Positions 1 to 5,796 of a stretch of 5,796 nt of DNA are shown in pieces. The stretch covers positions 1-5,796 of the forward strand of contig JAPTVL010000439.1 in the NCBI GenBank assembly GCA_028065725.1, in the 5' to 3' direction. The DNA is from Betaproteobacteria bacterium (GTDB lineage: Bacteria > Pseudomonadota > Gammaproteobacteria > Burkholderiales > Rhodocyclaceae). Under the pieces are notes generated by a model, which did not search any database, was not told the DNA's origin, and saw only the letters and a program-made list of their open reading frames with translations. Numbering within the stretch: position 1 is the first letter of the stretch; each line of letters starts with the position of its first letter. The position numbers were made by a program, and so were the translations under genes.

Positions 1-2216
1 AGGAATGCCGCAAGGTGTATCAGTCGAGCGGCGCGCTGATGCACCATTTCGACAATCTCGCGCCGGCGCAGCGCGACGAGTTGCTGAAGGACGGCACGGG
101 AACGGAGCAGACCACGCCGTATTCGCTTGCCAACGTGCTGCGCCTGCGCCGGCCTTTCGTGGTGGTCGACGAGGCGCATAACAGCCGCACCGAACTGGCC
201 TTCGACATGCTGGCGCGCTTTCGCCCCAGCGGGGTGATGGAACTGACCGCCACGCCCGATCTGGAACGCACACCGTCCAACGTGCTGCACAGCGTGTCGG
301 CCGCCGAGTTGAAGGCAGAGGAAATGATCAAGCTGCCGGTGGTGCTGGAAACCGAGCCGAACTGGCAGCAGTGCCTGGCCGATGCCATCGGTCGCCGCGA
401 CGCCCTGCACAAGTTGGCCGACGAGGAACGCCGCGCAGGCGCGGACTACCTGCGGCCGCTGGTGCTGATCCAGTCGGAGCCGCGCCGGGCCGGCGTGGAG
501 ACGCTGGACTTCGAGCGCGTACGCAACGAGCTGATCACCAACCATCGCATCCCGGCCGAGGAAATTGTGGTCGCCACCGGCGAGGAAAAAGGGCTGGAGC
601 AGATCGAGACGGATTACAAGGGCGGCATCGCCGACCCGGCCTGCCCGGTGAAATTCGTCATTACCCAGAAGGCGCTGGCCGAGGGCTGGGATTGCCCGTT
701 TGCCTACATCCTGGTCAGCATGGCCTCGCTGCATTCGGCCACGGCGGTGGAGCAGTTGCTCGGGCGAGTGCTGCGGCAGCCGGGCGCCAGCCACCGGCTT
801 AGCCGGCCACTGAATCAGTCGTATGCCTTCGTGGTGTCGCGCAACTTCGCGGAAACCGCGAGTGCGCTGCGTGATCGCCTGGTGGCCGGGGCCGGGTTCG
901 AACGACGCGAAGTAAGCGAGTTCGTTACCGCGGCCAAGGCCGAGCAGGCCCGGTTCGATCTAGAAGGGCATGCCGGGCGTGTGGTGGTGCGCCCGGTGGC
1001 GATTACCCTGTCTGAAAAGCCGGATCTCAAGAGCGTGCCCAAGCCGGTTCGCGACAAGGTGAGCTGGGATACCAAGCTCAACACCCTCACCATCAGCGCG
1101 CCGCTGAATGAAGACGAGACGGAAGCACTCAAGGCTACGGTGAAGTCCGAAGTTGCTATCGCGGCGATTGCGGAAGCAGCCGAAGTCAGCCGCACCACGG
1201 CCATCGAGTTTTTCCAGACGCCCGCCGAACTAGGCGAGCGCTTCCGCATTCCGCAACTCGCGCTGCGCGTGCAGGGCGAGTTTGCTTTGTTCGATGACCC
1301 TGAGGTGCTGGAGTACCCGTGGGATCTCTCCCCCTTCGATGCCGCGCCCACCGCCGAGGATCTGGCGGCAATGGGCGCGGGCCTCAAGGTCTCGGAAGGC
1401 GGTGAAATCGACGTGGACGACACCAGCGGCAAGCTCGTTTCACGTTTCCTGCCGGAGTTGCAACGCGATCTTGGCCTGGTTTACCAGCCAGAACATTGGG
1501 ACGAAATCCGGCTGGCGACCTGGCTGTGCCGCAACCTGCCGGAACCGTCGCTCACCCATGCCAGCAAACAGGCCTTCGTGGCCGCCTGGCTGACCGAACT
1601 GCTGCGCCGGGAAGGCTTTACCCTGGCCCGCGTTAACTTGCAGAAGTTTCTGATTCGCAACCTGATCGAGGCGCGCATCCGTGACTTGCGCAAGCTGGCC
1701 GTGGGCAAAGCTTTTCAACAAGCCCTGTTCGGTGACGATGCAGCTTCGCGCGTGACTGTCAGCGATATGTACGCCTTCGATTTCCACCCCCAAGCCTATG
1801 CGCCCAGTCGCGACTACGACGGACGCTTCGGCCATTTCGATTTCCGCAAGCATTTCTACGGACGGATGGGCGATTTCGACAGCAAGGAAGAATTCGAATG
1901 CGCCTGCTGGCTGGATATGCAGGCGCAGAAGGGGCGCATCCAGTTCTGGGTCCGCAATCTGGTCCGGCGAGAGGGATGTTCCTTCTTCCTGCAAAAAGCC
2001 GATGGACGTTTTTATCCGGACTTCCTGTGTCAACTGCCCGATTCAGAGGGGAAACCCGGGCCGATTCTCGCCGTGGAATACAAGGGCGCGGATCGCTGGA
2101 CTGCAGCTGAGGATGATCGTCTGATCGGCGGGCTGTGGGCCGAGCTGTCAGAGGGACGCTGTCGCTTCGTGATGGTGAAAGATAAGCACTGGGAGTTAAT
2201 CGAGGACTTGCTGTAA
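1..2216 (+). CDS. Type III restriction Res-like helicase-nuclease, 5' end cut off
   Basis: This is an ATP-dependent SF2 helicase/translocase fused to a nuclease, as in the Res subunit of type III restriction enzymes, which works with a Mod methyltransferase to cut unmodified DNA. The frame is open to the left edge (first full codon GAA at 3-5), so the GTG at 15 is not a real start; Walker A and the true N-terminus lie outside. Counting from that GTG, I see the DEAH box (residues 52-55, VVVDEAHN), TATP motif III (78-81), a motif IV-like LVLIQSEPR (149-157), motif V ALAEGWDCP (220-228) and motif VI QLLGRVLRQP (247-256). A C-terminal PD-(D/E)XK nuclease follows: EE at 625-626, PD at 668-669 and EYK at 688-690. 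About 737 residues are visible; from memory, Res proteins run to roughly 850-1000, so perhaps 100-250 are missing. No frameshift is seen. The helicase-nuclease assignment is firm. The type III label is likely, but a solitary defence helicase of the same superfamily is possible because no mod gene is visible. Confidence 0.86.
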   Translation, partial: ECRKVYQSSGALMHHFDNLAPAQRDELLKDGTGTEQTTPYSLANVLRLRRPFVVVDEAHNSRTELAFDMLARFRPSGVMELTATPDLERTPSNVLHSVSAAELKAEEMIKLPVVLETEPNWQQCLADAIGRRDALHKLADEERRAGADYLRPLVLIQSEPRRAGVETLDFERVRNELITNHRIPAEEIVVATGEEKGLEQIETDYKGGIADPACPVKFVITQKALAEGWDCPFAYILVSMASLHSATAVEQLLGRVLRQPGASHRLSRPLNQSYAFVVSRNFAETASALRDRLVAGAGFERREVSEFVTAAKAEQARFDLEGHAGRVVVRPVAITLSEKPDLKSVPKPVRDKVSWDTKLNTLTISAPLNEDETEALKATVKSEVAIAAIAEAAEVSRTTAIEFFQTPAELGERFRIPQLALRVQGEFALFDDPEVLEYPWDLSPFDAAPTAEDLAAMGAGLKVSEGGEIDVDDTSGKLVSRFLPELQRDLGLVYQPEHWDEIRLATWLCRNLPEPSLTHASKQAFVAAWLTELLRREGFTLARVNLQKFLIRNLIEARIRDLRKLAVGKAFQQALFGDDAASRVTVSDMYAFDFHPQAYAPSRDYDGRFGHFDFRKHFYGRMGDFDSKEEFECACWLDMQAQKGRIQFWVRNLVRREGCSFFLQKADGRFYPDFLCQLPDSEGKPGPILAVEYKGADRWTAAEDDRLIGGLWAELSEGRCRFVMVKDKHWELIEDLL

Positions 2217-2238
2217 CCCGGTCACCCCCAAGTTAACA
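2217..2238. other. Short convergent gap without a visible terminator
   Basis: Only 22 bases separate the TAA of the Res-like gene (2214-2216) from the TGA of the EEP gene (minus strand, 2239-2241). I find no GC-rich stem followed by a T-run on either strand; the only symmetry is a GTTAAC hexamer at 2232-2237. Termination is therefore Rho-dependent, weak, or absent, and the two mRNAs may overlap at their 3' ends. Confidence 0.6.
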
Positions 2239-3087
2239 TCACCCCAACTCCACCCACACAGGCTGATGATCCGACGCCTCGGTCGCGGCATCGATTCCGT
2301 GCGCCCTGAGGCGGCCCGCCAGCCCTTCGGTGACGAAGACGAAGTCGAAGCATTCGGGCTGGTCGACAAAATCGACTTTGTGAATGCCGACGGTGGGGGC
2401 ATGTGGCTCGCCGGGATGCAGCACGTCCCAGGCGTCGCGTAAGCCGGGGGCGCCGCCTGGAAACGGTGCGAGGATCTGCGATCGTTCGGGCGCCGTGGCA
2501 GGAAAATTCATGTCGCCGCACAGCAATGCCTGCGCGGGCCGGGGGAATACGTCGAACGAGCCGCCCGTTTCTTCGGGTAAAGGCATGCGCGCCGCCATGG
2601 CGCAGGCCTCGGCGTGCAGACGGCGGATGGCGTCGATCTGGCTCGCACGCTGGCGTTGCGAGTAATACTCCAGATGCGTGGTCATCACCCGCAGCGGGCC
2701 GACGTCTGATGCCACCACGGCTTCCACCAGCACCCGCTGCATGCTGGGCACATCGAGCTCGGCCGGCCAGGGCAGCAGATGCCGCCACACCTGGCCGACC
2801 GGCAAACGGGAAAAAATGGCATTGCCGAACCGGCTGCGGCCGCCGCGGCCATCGGGCACGTCGGTCGCCGCGCCGTAGATCGCGGTATAGCCGGGCAGGC
2901 CGGCGGACAGTTCGGCGACCTGATCCTCGCCGCGGCTGCCGGGCAGACCGGGGAAGTTGACCGCGACTTCCTGCAGGCAGATGACGTCGAAATCGCCCAG
3001 TTGCCTAAGGGTCCGCAGGATGCGCGCAAGATCGACCCGGCCGTCCATGCCGCGCCCCCATTGGATGTTCCAGCTCAGTAGCTTCAT
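2239..3087 (-). CDS. Endonuclease/exonuclease/phosphatase (EEP) family protein
   Basis: This is a complete 282-residue metal-dependent phosphoesterase of the EEP superfamily, the fold shared by exonuclease III, DNase I and inositol-phosphate phosphatases. The full active-site set is present: SWNIQWG (N7), CLQEV (E40), RFGNAIFSR (86-94), TTHLE (H138), GDMN (D192, N194), FDFVF (D248) and SDHQPV (D273, H274). The length suits a single EEP domain with no extra domain. No signal peptide or membrane segment is seen, so a cytoplasmic enzyme is expected. The ATG at 3087 is chosen because SWNIQWG, the first strand of the domain, begins five residues later and a purine-rich ribosome site precedes it. 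The gene is divergent from gltB and convergent with the Res-like gene, so it is probably transcribed alone. The substrate cannot be read from the sequence: DNA, RNA, phospholipid headgroup and sugar phosphate are all possible. It resembles stand-alone EEP proteins more than XthA. Confidence 0.9.
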   Translation of the reverse strand: MKLLSWNIQWGRGMDGRVDLARILRTLRQLGDFDVICLQEVAVNFPGLPGSRGEDQVAELSAGLPGYTAIYGAATDVPDGRGGRSRFGNAIFSRLPVGQVWRHLLPWPAELDVPSMQRVLVEAVVASDVGPLRVMTTHLEYYSQRQRASQIDAIRRLHAEACAMAARMPLPEETGGSFDVFPRPAQALLCGDMNFPATAPERSQILAPFPGGAPGLRDAWDVLHPGEPHAPTVGIHKVDFVDQPECFDFVFVTEGLAGRLRAHGIDAATEASDHQPVWVELG

Positions 3088-3092
3088 GTCGA

Positions 3093-3107
3093 CTCCCCTG
3101 CCCTCCT
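3093..3107 (-). promoter_or_regulatory. Ribosome binding site(s) of the EEP gene
   Basis: Read on the minus strand, GGGGAG (3098-3093) ends 5 bases before the ATG, and a perfect AGGAGG (3107-3102) ends 14 bases before it. The nearer site has usual spacing but is imperfect, while the perfect match is rather far away. Together they support the ATG at 3087 as the start. Confidence 0.65.
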
Positions 3108-3175
3108 GTCAGCATAGGAAGGAATTTTCCGGGTTGGCGACCCTCTCATTGAGTGTGACTGCTCGTCGTAAACCC

Positions 3176-3203
3176 TTGCCCCGGCAAGGCCTTGCCGGGG
3201 CAA
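3176..3203. repeat. Perfect 28-base palindrome
   Basis: The left arm TTGCCCCGGCAAGG (3176-3189) is followed directly by its exact reverse complement CCTTGCCGGGGCAA (3190-3203). As single-stranded nucleic acid it could form a 12-pair stem closed by a GGCC loop. It also has internal structure: CCTTGCC occurs twice in direct orientation (3174-3180 and 3190-3196), and CCTTGCC/GGCAAGG forms a smaller hairpin at 3174-3189. There is no T-run on either side on either strand, so it does not look like an intrinsic terminator. It lies just upstream of the candidate gltB promoter, in the space shared with the EEP gene. It may be an operator for a dimeric regulator or a copy of a dispersed palindromic repeat. 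Confidence 0.85.
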
Positions 3204-3207
3204 TCAT

Positions 3208-3235
3208 TGCCGCATGCGGCCTGAGGGATTAAAAT
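3208..3235 (+). promoter_or_regulatory. Candidate sigma-70 promoter for gltB
   Basis: TTGCCG at 3208-3213 (4 of 6 bases match TTGACA) and TAAAAT at 3230-3235 (5 of 6 match TATAAT) are separated by 16 bases. This is the best promoter-like pair I found in the intergenic region. It predicts a transcript starting near 3242 and a leader of about 65 bases before the gltB ATG. The call rests on consensus matching only. Confidence 0.45.
3209..3220. repeat. 12-base palindrome in the promoter spacer
   Basis: GCCGCATGCGGC is a perfect inverted repeat. It overlaps the candidate -35 hexamer and fills part of the spacer towards the -10, where a bound repressor would block RNA polymerase. Half of it (TGCCGCA) recurs directly at 3235-3241, just after the -10 element. 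It could be an operator, but in GC-rich DNA a 12-base palindrome can also arise by chance. Confidence 0.5.
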
Positions 3236-3260
3236 GCCGCACTTTTCGCTTGAATTTTTT

Positions 3261-3285
3261 GCGGCTTGCCCCATGGGCAGGCCGC
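3261..3285 (+). promoter_or_regulatory. Stem-loop in the predicted gltB leader
   Basis: The left arm GCGGCTTGCCC and the right arm GGGCAGGCCGC form an 11-pair stem (one G-U pair) around the three-base loop CAT. The stem ends 22 bases before the gltB ATG and is preceded by six T (3255-3260). The T-run is on the wrong side for a plus-strand terminator, and on the minus strand it reads as A. In RNA it would be a stable leader hairpin that may affect mRNA stability or ribosome access. Confidence 0.55.
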
Positions 3286-3292
3286 TGTTGCC

Positions 3293-3310
3293 TGAGCATA
3301 CGGAACCATG
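3293..3310 (+). promoter_or_regulatory. gltB start context: in-frame stop and weak ribosome site
   Basis: An in-frame TGA at 3293-3295 excludes any longer gltB product, and the ATG at 3308 is the first start after it. The only purine stretch nearby is CGGAA (3301-3305), a weak ribosome site lying two bases from the ATG. Translation may depend on other leader features, but the protein alignment leaves little doubt about the start. Confidence 0.6.
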
Positions 3311-5796
3311 GAACGACAAAGCTGGCTGGACGGGACGCTGTATTCGCCCGATTTCGAACAGGATAGCTGCGGCTTCGGCCTGATTGCGCAGATCGACAAT
3401 CAGCCCAGCCACACGCTGGTGCAGAACGCGATCGGCTCGCTGGCGTGCATGACGCACCGCGGCGCGATCGCGGCCGACGGTCTGTCGGGCGATGGCTGCG
3501 GCCTGCTGTTCAAGAAACCCGATGCCTTCCTGCGCGCGGTGGCGGGCGAATCCGGCTTCACGCTGGGCGAGCTGTATGCCGCCGGCCTGGTGTTCCTGTC
3601 GCGCGATGCCGCCCCGCAGGCGCATGCACGTTCGACGCTGAAAGCCGCGCTGGAAGCACAGGGCCTGGGCGTCGCCGGCTTCCGCCTGGTGCCGACCGAT
3701 TCGTCGGTGTGCGGCGAATCGGCGCTGGCCTCGCTGCCGCATATCGAAATGGTGTTCGTCAACGCGCCGGCTGGCCTCTCCGAAGACGATTTCGAACGCA
3801 AGCTCTACATCGGGCGCCGCCAGGCCGAAAAGGCGCTGGAAGCCACCGACCCGGTGTTCTACCTGCCGACGCTGTCATGCCGCGTGATCAGTTACAAGGG
3901 CCTGGTGATGCCGGACAACCTGCCGGTGTTCTACCCCGACCTCAACGACGCGCGCTTTGCCTCCAGCCTGGTGGTGTTCCACCAGCGCTTCTCCACCAAC
4001 ACCTGGCCGCAATGGCGGCTGGCGCAGCCGTTCCGCTATCTGGCGCACAACGGCGAAATCAACACGGTACAAGGTAACCGCAACTGGAGCCGCGCGCGCG
4101 AGCAGAAGTTCGCCACCCCGCTGATCCCGGACATGGACGCCATCCGCCCCATCGTCGGCACCAAGGGTTCCGATTCGATGAGCCTCGACAACATGGTCGA
4201 AGGCCTGGTGATGGGCGGTGCGGGGCTGTTCCGCGCGCTGCGCCTGGTGATTCCGCCGGCCTGGCAGAACGTCGAGTCGATGGATGCCGACATCCGCGCC
4301 TTCTACGAATACAACTCGATGCACATGGAACCGTGGGACGGTCCCGCCGGGATTGTTTTGACTGACGGTCGTTATGCAGTTTGTACGCTGGACCGCAACG
4401 GCCTGCGCCCGGCACGCTGGGTGCTGACCAAGGACCGCATCCTCACCATCGCCTCCGAAGTCGGCGTGTGGCAGATCGACCCGGCGAACGTCGAGCGCAA
4501 GGGCCGCGTCAAGCCCGGCCAGATGATCGCCGCCGATCTCGAGACCGGCCGTCTGCTGATGCCGGAAGACATCGACAACGAGCTGAAGGGCGCGCAGCCC
4601 TATCGCGAATGGCTCAAGGCCAACGCCGTCAAGCTCGACCTGTCGATCAACCAGGACGCCGACCTGCCGGTGATGGACGCCGCCAGCCTGCTGACGCACC
4701 AGAAGCTGTTCAACGTCAGCTTCGAGGAGCGCGACCAGATCATCCGCGTACTGGCCGAGGACGGCGCCGAAGCGATCGGCTCGATGGGCGACGACACGCC
4801 GATGGCGGTTTTGAGCCAGAAAGTGCGTTCACCGTTCGACTACCTTCGCCAGCAGTTCGCGCAGGTGACCAATCCGCCGATCGATCCGATCCGCGAAGCG
4901 ATCGTGATGTCGCTCAACACCACCTTCGGTCCCGAGCGCAACCTGTTCGAGGAAACGCCCGAGCATGCGCATCGGGTGGAAGTGCACACGCCACTGCTGT
5001 CGAAGGAGGCTTTCGACAGGCTGCTGAACCTGGATGACCCGGCATTTGCGTCCATCACGCTCGACCTCCATTACGACCCTGCAGCGGCTGCGCTGGAAGC
5101 CGCAATCCACGCGCTGACCGCACGAGCGGTCGACGCGGTGAAGGCGGGCAAGGTCATTCTCGTGCTGTCGGACCGCAATCTCGCCAAGGATCGTCTGCCA
5201 ATCCCGGCCCTGTTCGCCACCGGCGCCGTGCATCATGCGCTGATCGCCGCCGGCCTGCGCTGCAACGCCAACATCGTGGTGAAAACCGGCACCGTGCGCG
5301 ACCCGCACCACTACGCCTGCCTGATCGGCTACGGCGCGACCGCGGTGTATCCGTACCTCGCCTACCAGGTGATCGGCGAGTTCGTGAAGACCGGCGAGAT
5401 CAAGCCCAACCTCGACAAGGCGCTGTCCAACTTCCGCAAGGGGATGGACAAGGGCCTCTACAAGGTGCTCTCCAAGATGGGCATTTCGCTGGTGGCGAGC
5501 TACCGCGGCGCCCAGCTGTTCGAAGGCGTGGGCCTGCACGAAAGCGTGGTCGAGCTGTGCCTGAAGGGCACGGTGTCGCGCATTTCCGGCGCCAACTTCG
5601 ACGACTTCGAGTCCGACCAGAAGCTGCTGCACAAGACCGCGTTCAACCCGCTGCGCCCGCTGTCAGCCGGCGGCCTGCTGAAGTTCATGTTCGGCGAGGA
5701 GTTCCACGCCTACAACCCGGACGTGGTACAGCAGCTGCAGAAGGCGGTGAAGACCGGCGACTATGCCGAATTCAAGAAGTATTCCGCGATCGTCGA
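3308..5796 (+). CDS. gltB: Glutamate synthase large (alpha) subunit, 3' end cut off
   Basis: GltB makes glutamate from glutamine and 2-oxoglutarate in the cytoplasm, with electrons from NADPH delivered through GltD. It hydrolyses glutamine and channels the ammonia to the FMN site. The first 829 codons are visible with no stop or frameshift; by comparison with the E. coli protein (about 1,490 residues), a little over half is present. A 20-residue propeptide precedes Cys21 (D-S-C-G-F-G), the expected catalytic N-terminal nucleophile after cleavage. The class II glutamine amidotransferase domain follows, with HRGA (50-53), RFSTNT (227-232), HNGEIN (247-252), GSD (287-289) and MHMEPWDGPAG (near 318-328). 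The central domain includes SMGDDTP (472-478), NPPIDP (502-507), SDRN (621-624) and KMGISLVASYRG (723-734). The stretch around GGLLKF and AYNPDVV (788-807) leads into the FMN-binding domain. The FMN site proper, the 3Fe-4S cysteines and the C-terminal GXGXG domain lie off the right edge, where gltD usually follows. Key residues are intact, so it should be functional. Confidence 0.97.
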   Translation, partial: MERQSWLDGTLYSPDFEQDSCGFGLIAQIDNQPSHTLVQNAIGSLACMTHRGAIAADGLSGDGCGLLFKKPDAFLRAVAGESGFTLGELYAAGLVFLSRDAAPQAHARSTLKAALEAQGLGVAGFRLVPTDSSVCGESALASLPHIEMVFVNAPAGLSEDDFERKLYIGRRQAEKALEATDPVFYLPTLSCRVISYKGLVMPDNLPVFYPDLNDARFASSLVVFHQRFSTNTWPQWRLAQPFRYLAHNGEINTVQGNRNWSRAREQKFATPLIPDMDAIRPIVGTKGSDSMSLDNMVEGLVMGGAGLFRALRLVIPPAWQNVESMDADIRAFYEYNSMHMEPWDGPAGIVLTDGRYAVCTLDRNGLRPARWVLTKDRILTIASEVGVWQIDPANVERKGRVKPGQMIAADLETGRLLMPEDIDNELKGAQPYREWLKANAVKLDLSINQDADLPVMDAASLLTHQKLFNVSFEERDQIIRVLAEDGAEAIGSMGDDTPMAVLSQKVRSPFDYLRQQFAQVTNPPIDPIREAIVMSLNTTFGPERNLFEETPEHAHRVEVHTPLLSKEAFDRLLNLDDPAFASITLDLHYDPAAAALEAAIHALTARAVDAVKAGKVILVLSDRNLAKDRLPIPALFATGAVHHALIAAGLRCNANIVVKTGTVRDPHHYACLIGYGATAVYPYLAYQVIGEFVKTGEIKPNLDKALSNFRKGMDKGLYKVLSKMGISLVASYRGAQLFEGVGLHESVVELCLKGTVSRISGANFDDFESDQKLLHKTAFNPLRPLSAGGLLKFMFGEEFHAYNPDVVQQLQKAVKTGDYAEFKKYSAIV

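Noticed and set aside
15..17. GTG as the start of the Res-like protein
   Set aside because: The frame is open upstream to the window edge (GAA TGC CGC AAG precede it), and the helicase N-terminus including Walker A would be missing. The gene starts outside the window.
1440..2033. Minus-strand 197-codon open frame opposite the Res-like gene
   Set aside because: It lies opposite the end of the helicase part and the conserved nuclease region of the sense protein and shows no motif of its own.
3111..3116. Minus-strand TATGCT as a -10 for the EEP gene
   Set aside because: There is no reasonable -35 at proper spacing, and the implied transcript start would remove or cut into the AGGAGG ribosome site.
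3195..3211. Sigma-54-like GG-N10-GC element (GG at 3197-3198, GC at 3209-3210)
   Set aside because: The invariant dinucleotides and TTGC are present, but the rest of the -24 element fits poorly and it overlaps the large palindrome, which supplies the GG by itself. It would deserve another look if gltB proved to be nitrogen-regulated through RpoN.
3261..3285. Leader hairpin as an intrinsic terminator
   Set aside because: The T-run precedes the stem on the plus strand and becomes an A-run after it on the minus strand, so neither direction has the stem-then-U arrangement.
3234..3383. Small ORF of 49 codons (begins MPHFSLEFFAA) overlapping the gltB start in another frame
   Set aside because: Its ATG overlaps the predicted -10 element, it has no ribosome site, and it runs into the gltB coding sequence. 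It is possible only if transcription starts further upstream.
4358..4386. Internal promoter in gltB (TTGACT at 4358-4363)
   Set aside because: The -35 match is good, but no acceptable -10 hexamer occurs at 16-18 bases; the best candidates match at only about two of six positions.
3875..4699. Minus-strand 274-codon open frame opposite gltB
   Set aside because: It is a shadow of GC-rich gltB codons: low-complexity His/Arg/Gln/Val-rich translation, no recognisable domain, and it lies wholly inside a certain gene.
4829..5632. Minus-strand 267-codon open frame opposite gltB
   Set aside because: It sits in the same antisense frame as the 274-codon frame, with biased composition and no domain. It reflects codon bias of the sense gene.

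Overview
The window holds three protein-coding genes and one compact 220-base intergenic region. The DNA is GC-rich, by eye above 60%, with strong G/C preference at third codon positions. The GltB sequence contains the blocks RFSTNTWPQWRLAQPF and HNGEINT, which look proteobacterial and most like betaproteobacterial GltB from memory. I infer a betaproteobacterium but cannot name a genus.

Left (1-2216, + strand): the 3' part of a large gene for an SF2 helicase-nuclease of the type III restriction (Res) kind. It has a DEAH box, TATP, helicase motifs V and VI, and a C-terminal PD-(D/E)XK nuclease. Its N-terminus, with the Walker A motif, lies off the left edge. No methyltransferase partner is in view.

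Middle (2239-3087, - strand): a complete 282-residue endonuclease/exonuclease/phosphatase (EEP) family protein with every expected active-site motif. It converges on the Res-like gene across a 22-base gap with no recognisable terminator.

Between the EEP gene and gltB (3088-3307) is a divergent control region. It holds a perfect 28-base palindrome, a candidate sigma-70 promoter with a 12-base palindrome in its spacer, and a strong hairpin in the predicted gltB leader.

Right (3308 to the end, + strand): the first 829 codons of gltB, the large subunit of glutamate synthase. It is open to the window edge and is the longest reading frame here. The visible part covers the short propeptide, the glutamine amidotransferase domain, the central domain and the approach to the FMN-binding domain. 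The iron-sulfur and C-terminal regions, and any gltD, are beyond the edge.

The three genes do not form an obvious pathway: a probable defence gene, a stand-alone phosphoesterase and a core nitrogen-assimilation gene sit side by side. I see no convincing new biological system. The least explained part is the palindrome-rich gltB upstream region.
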